Positions 6,871 through 12,106 of a stretch of 12,106 bases of DNA are shown here, in pieces (the stretch's first letter is position 1; each line of letters starts with the position of its first letter). This DNA is from Clostridiales bacterium UBA6386 (GTDB taxonomy: Bacteria; Bacillota; Clostridia; Oscillospirales; Oscillospiraceae): assembly GCA_002437585.1 (NCBI GenBank), contig DJQM01000043.1, positions 32,822 to 44,927 on the forward strand. Direction: 5' to 3'. The position numbers and the translations under genes were made by a program. The notes beneath the pieces were generated by a model. It saw nothing but the letters and a program-made list of their open reading frames with translations. It made no database searches and was not told the DNA's origin.

Positions 6871-7030
6871 GTTCTTAGGGGAATGGCGCAAGCCTGCCGA
6901 AGGAGTAACACTCTCAGGCGCCTGATATCAGGTGGGGACTAAGAATGGATGTGGCTCTGGAGAATCCCGGAATCGGGTACCGAAGGTGCAAGGCGCATGC
7001 CGAATCTCTCAGGTAAAAGGACAGAGTGAG
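6871..7030 (+). promoter_or_regulatory. Tandem glycine riboswitch (two aptamers)
   Basis: Two consecutive glycine aptamers precede the symporter. In the first, P1 is TTCTTAG (6872-6878) with CTAAGAA (6939-6945), and the core GCCGAAGGAGTAACA...CTCTCAGG is at 6896-6918. In the second, P1 is CTCTG (6955-6959) with CAGAG (7022-7026), and the core reads ACCGAAGG (6979-6986) and CTCTCAGGTAAAAGGACAGAG near 7006-7026, the classical signature, divided here by the usual variable stem. The first aptamer carries an extra palindromic hairpin CCTGATATCAGG (6921-6932) between CTCTCAGG and GGGGAC. Glycine riboswitches are known to control gcv genes and Na+/alanine(glycine) symporters. Confidence 0.93.
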
Positions 7031-7070
7031 TACGTTTTCCCCTCCTGGCAGCGGGAATGCGGCTTTCTTT

Positions 7071-7104
7071 CGCCGGAGCATTGCGCATCCGGCGATTTTT
7101 GTTT
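7071..7104 (+). terminator. Intrinsic terminator, expression platform of the glycine riboswitch
   Basis: CGCCGGA (7071-7077) pairs with TCCGGCG (7088-7094) and is followed by ATTTTTGTTT (7095-7104). It lies between the second aptamer and the symporter start at 7129, so it can stop transcription before the gene. Competing pairings exist: CTTTCTTT plus CCGGA (7063-7077) with TCCGGAAAGAAAG (7106-7118), and ATGCG (7057-7061) with CGCAT (7084-7088). Whether glycine turns the gene on or off cannot be decided from the sequence alone. Confidence 0.8.
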
Positions 7105-7128
7105 GTCCGGAAAGAAAGAGGTCAAATT

Positions 7129-8520
7129 ATGGAAACCATCGTAACCCAGATCGTGGCAGCGGTCAACGACGTCCTGTGGAACAAGTGGCTTGTGCTTCTG
7201 TTCCTGCTGCTTGGCAGCGGCATTTACTTCTCCATCCGTACCAATTTCGTCCAGGTTCGCAAATTCGGCGAGGGTATGCGCCGGGTTTTCGGCAATATCA
7301 AGCTCTTCGGTGAGGATGCCGGCAAGGACGGCATGAGCTCCTTCCAGGCACTGGCCACTGCCATCGCCGCCCAGGTGGGCACCGGCAACATCGCCGGCTG
7401 CGCCACAGCTCTGGCCTCCGGCGGCCCCGGTGCCATCTTCTGGATGTGGGTTTCCGCCTTCTTCGGCATGTCCACCATCTACGGCGAGGCAGTCCTTGCC
7501 CAGAAGTACAAGCAGACCGGTGCCCACGGGGAAGTCACCGGCGGCCCCATCTACTACATCAAGGCCGCCTTCAAGGGCAAGCTGGGTCTGTTCCTGGCCG
7601 GCTTCTTCGCCGTGGCCATCACCCTGGCTCTGGGCTTCATGGGCAACATGGTTCAGTCCAACTCCATCGGCGATGCCTTCCACACCGCCTTCGGTGTGCC
7701 CAAGTGGGTCATGGGTCTGCTGGTTGCCTGCGTGTGCGCCTTCATTTTCCTGGGCGGTGTGAAGCGGATCGCCGCCTTCACCGAGAAGTTGGTTCCCATT
7801 ATGGCCTGCTTCTACATTCTCGGCTCTTTGGTCGCCATTTTCATGAACGCCGATCAGATTCTCCCCGCAATTTCCTCCATTTTCGTCGGTGCTTTCAATC
7901 CCCAGGCGGTTCTGGGCGGCGTGCTGGGCGTGTCCATTAAGGAAGCCATGCGCTACGGCGTTGCCAGAGGCCTGTTCTCCAATGAGGCCGGTATGGGCTC
8001 CACCCCCCACGCCCACGCCCTTGCCAAGGTTGCCAAGCCCCAGGATCAGGGCGTGGTAGCCATGATCGGCGTGTTCATCGACACCTTCGTGGTTCTGAAT
8101 ATGACCGCCCTTGTCATCCTCACCTCCGGTGTGCTGGGCACCACCGACGCAAACGGCGAGCTGCTCAGCGGCACCGCCCTGGCTCAGGCCGCCTTCAACC
8201 ATTCCTTCGGCGGCTTCGGAAGCTCCTTTGTGGCCATCTGCCTGCTGTTCTTCGCCTTCTCCACCATCATCGGCTGGTATTTCTTCGGCGAGACCAACGT
8301 CAAGGCACTGTTCCACGGCAAGAAGGCCGCCCGGGTCTGCTACGGCGTTATCGCCCTGGTGTTCATCGCCGTGGGCGCTACGCAGAAGGTCTCCCTGGTC
8401 TGGGATATGTCCGACATGTTCAACGGTCTGATGGTCATCCCCAACCTGCTGGCGGTGCTGGCTCTGAGCAACATCGTTGCCAAGTTTGCCAAGGACGACC
8501 ATACCCTCACCGGCGAGTAA
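7129..8520 (+). CDS. Alanine/glycine:cation symporter family protein (AGCS)
   Basis: A 463-residue polytopic membrane protein that would import alanine or glycine with Na+ (or H+). It has the usual AGCS length and hydrophobic pattern. Family motifs are VGTGNIAG (residues 83-90), GGPGAIFWMW (98-107) and GEAVLAQKYK shortly after, then GVARGLFSNEAGMGSTPHAHA in the middle of the protein, and the late NGLMVIPNLLAVLAL helix. The ATG at 7129 is chosen over an in-frame ATG at 7057, because AGAGG (7117-7121) is seven bases upstream and the longer form would be translated through the riboswitch terminator. The glycine riboswitch immediately upstream points to glycine as a substrate or at least as the signal. 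No partner gene follows. Confidence 0.95.
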   Translation: METIVTQIVAAVNDVLWNKWLVLLFLLLGSGIYFSIRTNFVQVRKFGEGMRRVFGNIKLFGEDAGKDGMSSFQALATAIAAQVGTGNIAGCATALASGGPGAIFWMWVSAFFGMSTIYGEAVLAQKYKQTGAHGEVTGGPIYYIKAAFKGKLGLFLAGFFAVAITLALGFMGNMVQSNSIGDAFHTAFGVPKWVMGLLVACVCAFIFLGGVKRIAAFTEKLVPIMACFYILGSLVAIFMNADQILPAISSIFVGAFNPQAVLGGVLGVSIKEAMRYGVARGLFSNEAGMGSTPHAHALAKVAKPQDQGVVAMIGVFIDTFVVLNMTALVILTSGVLGTTDANGELLSGTALAQAAFNHSFGGFGSSFVAICLLFFAFSTIIGWYFFGETNVKALFHGKKAARVCYGVIALVFIAVGATQKVSLVWDMSDMFNGLMVIPNLLAVLALSNIVAKFAKDDHTLTGE

Positions 8521-8551
8521 TTCAAGTCTGAGAGTGCCCACGTCAAACGCA

Positions 8552-8593
8552 TGTCATTGCGAACCAGCCCGCAGGCTGGTGTAGCAATCCCCC
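8552..8593. repeat. Palindromic TGTCATTGCGAACCAG repeat, copy 1
   Basis: TGTCATTGCGAACCAGCC is followed by a fold in which ATTGC (8556-8560) pairs with GCAAT (8584-8588), and ACCAGCC (8563-8569) pairs with GGCTGGT (8574-8580) around loop CGCA. This two-part stem ending in GCAATCCCCC resembles the short interspersed palindromes common between genes of gut Ruminococcaceae (recognised from memory). It begins 31 bp after the symporter stop and no T tract follows, so it is more a repeat than a terminator. Confidence 0.6.
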
Positions 8594-8781
8594 GGGTACT
8601 TCCGAGAACCGGAATAGAACTCGTAGGAGTCAATGCCCTCATTGGCCCACAGAAAAGACTGTTCATGTACTTCAACTTTCCTTGAAAATTTGGTGCAGAT
8701 CCCTCCGGGGGCAATGTTCTTGTCCCGGCAAGAACATTGATAAGAAGCCGGCTTAGGGGGCGCTGCCGAAAAGCCGCCCCC
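8554..8781 (-). pseudogene. Start-less open frame of 75 codons, possible repeat-borne relic
   Basis: On the minus strand an open frame follows a TAG (8784-8782) and ends at TGA (8556-8554). It has no ATG, GTG or TTG and no ribosome binding site. Its translation has a protein-like composition in the middle (for example FSRKVEVHEQSFLWANEG and IDSYEFYSGSRKY), unlike the Arg/Pro/Ala-rich out-of-frame readings nearby. It spans two hairpins and half of repeat copy 1, so it may be an accidental frame inside a repeat or a decayed gene. I do not recognise a family. Confidence 0.2.
8712..8739. repeat. Perfect inverted repeat (11-bp stem)
   Basis: CAATGTTCTTG (8712-8722) pairs with CAAGAACATTG (8729-8739) around loop TCCCGG. 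No T tract follows on either strand. It sits inside the 320-bp unit bounded by the TGTCAT repeats. Confidence 0.6.
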
Positions 8782-8786
8782 CTAAG
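8752..8786. repeat. GC-rich inverted repeat
   Basis: CTTAGGGGG (8752-8760) pairs with CCCCCTAAG (8778-8786), enclosing a GC-rich loop. It is the second of two adjacent hairpins, with no T tract. The homopolymer runs (five G, six C) make it prone to length change. Confidence 0.55.
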
Positions 8787-8871
8787 TACCCCCCGGCCGC
8801 CCTAACGAACTGCGTCAGAATCGTTCGGCTTGCTATGGGTAAGTCTATCGAAAAAAGCCTGAAAGATACGG

Positions 8872-8938
8872 TGTCATCGCGAACCAGTGGTGCTCCGCGC
8901 AGCGAATCAAAATGGAAATGATTGCCGGTGGCAATCAT
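8872..8938. repeat. TGTCATCGCGAACCAG repeat, copy 2, with adjacent inverted repeat
   Basis: The first 16 bases (8872-8887) match copy 1 (8552-8567) with one change and lie exactly 320 bp from it in the same orientation. The 3' half has diverged. In place of the simple palindrome there is a separate perfect 9-bp inverted repeat, ATGATTGCC (8918-8926) with GGCAATCAT (8930-8938). A further short hairpin CACGGC-aca-GCCGTG follows at 8957-8971. Confidence 0.5.
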
Positions 8939-9018
8939 ACCATAGTGTACAGGCGGCACGGCACAGCCGTGGCGGATGAGGGCAAATAATTCCATTATCT
9001 TCCGAAAACCTTCATAAA

Positions 9019-9050
9019 AACGCCTCCGGTTCATCCGAACCGGAGGCGTT
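9019..9050. terminator. Strong bidirectional intrinsic terminator
   Basis: AACGCCTCCGGTTC (9019-9032) pairs perfectly with GAACCGGAGGCGTT (9037-9050) around loop ATCC. TTTTCTTC follows on the plus strand, and the run of A at 9016-9020 gives a T tract on the minus strand. It begins right after the stop of the small gene at 9055-9246, which it would terminate, and is also the first convincing terminator downstream of the symporter. Confidence 0.9.
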
Positions 9051-9054
9051 TTCT

Positions 9055-9246
9055 TCACTTTTCTCCCTTCACCGGCAGTGGGGAAACCACCGGCTTGCCG
9101 TCCCTGTCCAGCAGCACCGTCAGTCCCCTGCCGTAGCCGCTCTGATGGAGCAGATAGTTCACTCCGGTCTGAGTGTCCACCCAAATTTCCATAGAATTGA
9201 GAGTTCCTTGTGTATAGGTTCGCACAAATCGCTTGTCAGCCATCAT
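9055..9246 (-). CDS. Small DUF6440-like protein
   Basis: A 63-residue soluble protein with no signal peptide or membrane segment. The pattern RFVRTYTQGTLNSMEIWVD followed by TGVNYLLHQSGYGRGLTVLLD and DGKPVV matches, from memory, the small DUF6440 family of Firmicutes, whose function is unknown. The start is either the ATG at 9246 or the next codon at 9243; AAGGAG lies five or eight bases upstream of these, so both are possible. It starts 12 bases after the nucleoside kinase stop and is followed directly by a strong terminator, so it is the last gene of that transcript. A role linked to nucleoside metabolism cannot be claimed from this position alone. Confidence 0.8.
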   Translation of the reverse strand: MMADKRFVRTYTQGTLNSMEIWVDTQTGVNYLLHQSGYGRGLTVLLDRDGKPVVSPLPVKGEK

Positions 9247-9258
9247 TTCTTCTCCTTT

Positions 9259-10959
9259 TTATCGATAGAAGGTATTGCCGCCGATGAATTCCCGCACCAG
9301 GCTGGTGGGCGGAATCTCGTCGTCCACCTGGGCAGCCTTTACATAGTTGAGGATCTTCACAATGGCCCGCACCTCGTCATAGCAGGGATCCTCCGGCTGC
9401 ACCGCAGTGAGCAGCGGGAAAATATAGGTCTTCAGCACCGCCAGCTCGTAGAGCGTGGAGCTGTTGAAGATCACGTCCGCGTTCTCCTGATAGGGGAATA
9501 TCCACCGCTGCTCTCCCCGTCTTACGCTGTCCCACATGGAGATGGTGTGCTGAACGGTGGCTCCCCGGGTCTCATAGTCCCGGACGATCCGCCGCAGCAG
9601 CCGCAGATAGCTGGTTGGAATCCGGTTGTGGTCGTCCAGATTCAGAGGCAGCAGCGGGCTGACATACATCCGGAAAATGAGACTTCTGTCCACGTTTTCC
9701 GGCAGCATGGCCGGATTCAGACCGTGAAGTCCCTCCACGATGATTACGGAATCCGCACCCAGTACCAGCTCCTGCCCCCGCCACTCCCGGCGGCCGGTGA
9801 TGAAGTTGAAGGTTGGCAGTGCCACCTTCTCCCCTGCCAGAAGCTTTCCCATCTGCTCCCGGAACAGAGCCGTGTCAATGGTATTGATATGCTCCAAATC
9901 CAGCTTGCCGTCAGACCCGGGAGCGATCTTGTCCCGGTCGATGTAATAGTCGTCCAGGCTCATGAGCACAGGCTTCTTCCCATGCACCCGGAGCTGGGTG
10001 GCCAGCCGATGGGCCGAGGTGGTCTTGCCGGAGGAGCTGGGCCCCGCCAGCATCACCGCCCTGGCACCCCGCTGGCAGACCATGTCCGCCACCTGGGAAA
10101 ACCGCTTTTCATGCAGAGCCTCATTCACCCGGATCAGCTCCCGGATCTTGCCGGAAGTAGTCAGTTCATTCAGATCCGCCACGGTTTCGCACTCCATCAA
10201 AGAGCACCACCGTTCCCCCTCGGCAAAGACCGAGAAGAAGTTGGGCATATCCGGCACCTTAGCGCACACATCCGGGTTCCGGTCATCGGGATAAACCAGA
10301 ATGAAGCCGTTCTCCGCGGGCACAATGTCCCACACCGTCAAGTAAGCCGTGGAGGGCAGCATTTCCCCATAAAAGTAGTCAGCGTAGCCCCTGTATACAT
10401 ATTCGTCAAAATAGTTGGTGCTGCGCCAGCGAAGGAGCCGCGCCTTATCCTCCTGACCCTCTGCCCGGAACCGCTCCATAGCCGCCTGCAAAGTAACCCG
10501 CCGGCGAGTCAGGGGAATGTCCTGATTCACCAGCTTCTGAAGGGTCTGCTTCAGCTCCTCGGCAGAAAAGTTCTTGGCTCCTGAAACCTGCACATACACG
10601 CTGGAGCCAAGGGTGCAGCTGACTTTGCCTTTTGCTCTGGGGCAGCACTGCTTCAGAGCCAGGAAGGTGGCAAAAAGAGCCGTGCGCAGATAGCATTCCT
10701 TTCCGGCCTCGTCGGTGTAGCGCAGCAGATGCACCTTGCCCTCCGAGGCTGCCATGGCCTGCCGCATGGAGAGCCGTTCCCCCTGGATGTCCTTTGTCCG
10801 CAGAGGGATATAGTTGAGGGTAAACACCTCACCGGCGATCTTCGCCGCCAGAGGCCGCTCCGATAGCTTTTCCGCCGGAATGGGCAGTCTGGAGATCAGA
10901 TCCAGCAGGCTTTCGCCTGACCCTGCCTCGATCGAAAAGCCGTCAATATTCAGCGTCAC
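9259..10959 (-). CDS. Nucleoside (uridine) kinase with N-terminal TGS and ThrRS-like domains
   Basis: A 566-residue cytoplasmic protein with a C-terminal uridine/phosphoribulokinase-type domain. This domain has Walker A GPSSSGKTT (about residues 306-314), the substrate segment SLDDYYIDRDKI, FNFITGRREW and the Walker B-like IIVEGLHGLNP. The family phosphorylates uridine/cytidine or a related nucleoside in salvage. Residues 1-60 look like a TGS domain, and the following part (near GKECYLRTALFATFLALK) resembles the second additional domain of threonyl-tRNA synthetase, as in other clostridial proteins of this type. The start is taken as GTG at 10959, because AAAAGGAGG (10967-10975) lies seven bases upstream and homology begins at VTLNIDG. 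ATGs at 10998 and 11061 lie at or upstream of the promoter and are unlikely. The exact nucleoside is not known. Confidence 0.9.
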   Translation of the reverse strand: MTLNIDGFSIEAGSGESLLDLISRLPIPAEKLSERPLAAKIAGEVFTLNYIPLRTKDIQGERLSMRQAMAASEGKVHLLRYTDEAGKECYLRTALFATFLALKQCCPRAKGKVSCTLGSSVYVQVSGAKNFSAEELKQTLQKLVNQDIPLTRRRVTLQAAMERFRAEGQEDKARLLRWRSTNYFDEYVYRGYADYFYGEMLPSTAYLTVWDIVPAENGFILVYPDDRNPDVCAKVPDMPNFFSVFAEGERWCSLMECETVADLNELTTSGKIRELIRVNEALHEKRFSQVADMVCQRGARAVMLAGPSSSGKTTSAHRLATQLRVHGKKPVLMSLDDYYIDRDKIAPGSDGKLDLEHINTIDTALFREQMGKLLAGEKVALPTFNFITGRREWRGQELVLGADSVIIVEGLHGLNPAMLPENVDRSLIFRMYVSPLLPLNLDDHNRIPTSYLRLLRRIVRDYETRGATVQHTISMWDSVRRGEQRWIFPYQENADVIFNSSTLYELAVLKTYIFPLLTAVQPEDPCYDEVRAIVKILNYVKAAQVDDEIPPTSLVREFIGGNTFYR

Positions 10960-10998
10960 AAAGATTCCTCCTTTTGTACCCTTTGAATCTTTGCGCAT

Positions 10999-11027
10999 AT
11001 TATAACAGATTCCTCCTGTTTTCGCAA
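10999..11027 (-). promoter_or_regulatory. Sigma-A promoter of the nucleoside kinase transcript
   Basis: On the minus strand TATAAT (11004-10999) is preceded by TG one base upstream (extended -10) and, 17 bp further, by TTGCGA (11027-11022), a four-of-six match to the -35 box. Start near 10992, giving a leader of about 33 nt to the GTG. It lies between the spoIID stop and this gene, so the two need not be co-transcribed. Confidence 0.75.
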
Positions 11028-11050
11028 TGGATTTTGTGAACAATTTACAC

Positions 11051-12025
11051 TTAAGTAACAAAATTCCCCAAATTTTCCACCTTTGTTCCGGGGTAGTAGT
11101 GCTCCAGAATCTCCCGGAAATCGCTTCCCGCGACGGCCATAGCGTCCGCCCCGTACTGGCTCATACCCACCCGGTGGCCGAAGCCCTTCGTCCGGAAAAC
11201 GATTTTCCCCTCCTCCACACTGACCGTGAAGACCGTGGATGGCAGCCCGAACAGCTGCCGCAGCCGGACACCGGAATAGCTCTCCCCGCCGATCTCCAGG
11301 GTGTCCACGCCCCCGCCCGGAGTCAGCGTCCGTGTCCCGAACCAGGTCTCCGGCTTTCCTTCCAGGACCCGGCCCAGGGTCTTCTGGAACGCGTTGGTGT
11401 CAACGGAAATCACATCCTGATAATGGGCGGCCCCCTCCTCCCCGGGGCTGGCCACCGCCCGCAGGTAGGGATAATCCGTCCCCCACACCGCCTGGGCATC
11501 CTCCGTCCGGCCTCCAGAGCAGGAAAAATAGGTAGCCTCGATGAGACCTCCCTCGAAGCTCAGCACCAGCCCCGCCGTACCCATGACTGCCGCCCGTATC
11601 TTTTCCAGCCCTTCCTCCGTCCCTCCGGCGGCCAGATACGCCGTCTCCGGCAGATAGGCCTGACAGCAGGCAGAATCCGTACACAGACTTCCGTCCCCGT
11701 GCTTTCCCCCGGTGAGCACCGCCTTGGCGGTGTAGGTTCGGGCGGCCACTGCCTGAGCCTTCAGTGCCTCCGGTTCAAAATCCGCCGGAACCTCTCCCAG
11801 CAGCACCCCGGTCAGATATTCCTCCAAGCCCATTTCCTCCACTGTTCCGTCCTTCAGGCGCAGCCGGACATTCATAGAAGTCTCCGACTGGGGGGCGGTT
11901 GTCACCGTGATGGGCAGTTCCTTTGGATTTTCCCGCACCAGCAGCGCGGAAGCGTTCACCATCACCGACGGCAGCACTCCTCCCAGCAGCAGTGCAGTAC
12001 CCAGCTCCCTCCAAATTCTCCTCAT
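11051..12025 (-). CDS. spoIID: Stage II sporulation protein D (SpoIID lytic transglycosylase)
   Basis: A 324-residue protein, near the 343 of B. subtilis SpoIID, with one N-terminal membrane anchor (about residues 8-29) and an extracytoplasmic SpoIID domain. SpoIID cleaves denuded glycan strands during engulfment of the forespore, working with SpoIIM and SpoIIP. Key parts are GLEEYLTGVLLGEVPADFEP with the likely catalytic Glu78, KAQAVAARTYTAK (89-101), YFSCSGGRTEDAQAVWG and GFGHRVGMSQYGADAMA near the C-terminus. The presumed zinc site reads H109, C115, C120, C121 (HGDGSLCTDSACCQ); the position that is usually His before the last Cys is Cys here. The ATG at 12025 follows a GGGAGGG site; an in-frame ATG at 12055 has none. 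No terminator is seen between it and the next promoter. Confidence 0.92.
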   Translation of the reverse strand: MRRIWRELGTALLLGGVLPSVMVNASALLVRENPKELPITVTTAPQSETSMNVRLRLKDGTVEEMGLEEYLTGVLLGEVPADFEPEALKAQAVAARTYTAKAVLTGGKHGDGSLCTDSACCQAYLPETAYLAAGGTEEGLEKIRAAVMGTAGLVLSFEGGLIEATYFSCSGGRTEDAQAVWGTDYPYLRAVASPGEEGAAHYQDVISVDTNAFQKTLGRVLEGKPETWFGTRTLTPGGGVDTLEIGGESYSGVRLRQLFGLPSTVFTVSVEEGKIVFRTKGFGHRVGMSQYGADAMAVAGSDFREILEHYYPGTKVENLGNFVT

Positions 12026-12045
12026 TGGTATCCCTCCCGCCGGGG

Positions 12046-12078
12046 ATTGTATCACAAATGTGAAGAATTTCCTGTCAA
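12046..12078 (-). promoter_or_regulatory. Possible spoIID promoter
   Basis: On the minus strand GATACAAT (12053-12046) lies just upstream of the spoIID ribosome binding site and resembles the sigma-E -10 box (CATACAAT), which is what spoIID uses in Bacillus. A TTGACA (12078-12073) is 21 bp from the TACAAT part, too far for a good sigma-A promoter. The sigma-E -35 element is not convincing. Confidence 0.35.
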
Positions 12079-12106
12079 AACCATTCTTTGTATGTGCTAA
12101 AATGAA

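Noticed and set aside
7057..7128. Longer AGCS start at 7057
   Set aside because: It would be translated through the riboswitch terminator; the ATG at 7129 has a well-placed AGAGG.
8340..8714. Minus-strand frame of 124 codons across the symporter 3' end
   Set aside because: It lies largely antisense to the well-supported symporter gene and continues into the repeat region without a ribosome binding site.
8552..8938. CRISPR array
   Set aside because: Only two copies, 320 bp apart, with no regular spacers or cas genes.
8753..9184. Minus-strand frame of 143 codons
   Set aside because: It overlaps the DUF6440-like gene in another frame, crosses the strong terminator at 9019-9050 and then runs through repeats; not a credible gene.

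Overview
This window reads as a chromosomal segment of a fairly GC-rich, low-copy-repeat Firmicute of the Clostridia, most likely an Oscillospiraceae/Ruminococcaceae-type gut anaerobe. The signs are AGGAGG-type ribosome binding sites, sigma-A promoters with TTGACA/TATAAT boxes, a sporulation lytic transglycosylase (SpoIID), a TGS-domain nucleoside kinase typical of Clostridia, a tandem glycine riboswitch, and short palindromic TGTCATTGCGAACCAG-type repeats. The taxon is inferred, not proven.

Layout. (1) 1-2094, plus strand: the 3' part of a zinc/manganese-type ABC ATPase, its membrane permease (ATGA overlap) and trmO (tRNA t6A37 methyltransferase), in one tightly packed operon. (2) 2095-2335: convergent intergenic gap with a long perfect hairpin. 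(3) 2336-6262, minus strand: potA-potB-potC-potD, a complete spermidine/putrescine ABC importer with ATGA overlaps. (4) 6263-6810: a near-consensus minus-strand promoter at 6691-6718 followed by a leader of about 390 nt that is full of helices and ends in an intrinsic terminator only about 30 nt before potA. I could not assign this RNA to a known class, and it is the main candidate for something new. (5) 6811-8520, plus strand: promoter, tandem glycine riboswitch with an intrinsic terminator, and an alanine/glycine:cation symporter. (6) 8521-9018: a 500-bp gene-free stretch made of inverted repeats and two 16-bp direct repeats exactly 320 bp apart. (7) 9019-11061, minus strand: terminator, a DUF6440-like small protein and a TGS/uridine kinase-type nucleoside kinase with its own promoter. 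(8) 11051-12025, minus strand: spoIID.

Functionally the window is dominated by small-molecule uptake (metal, polyamine, alanine/glycine). The polyamine importer and the amino-acid symporter diverge from a shared promoter region and each lies behind a structured RNA plus a terminator, so both look controlled by premature termination. The glycine sensor is an established class; the ligand or factor for the pot leader is unknown.
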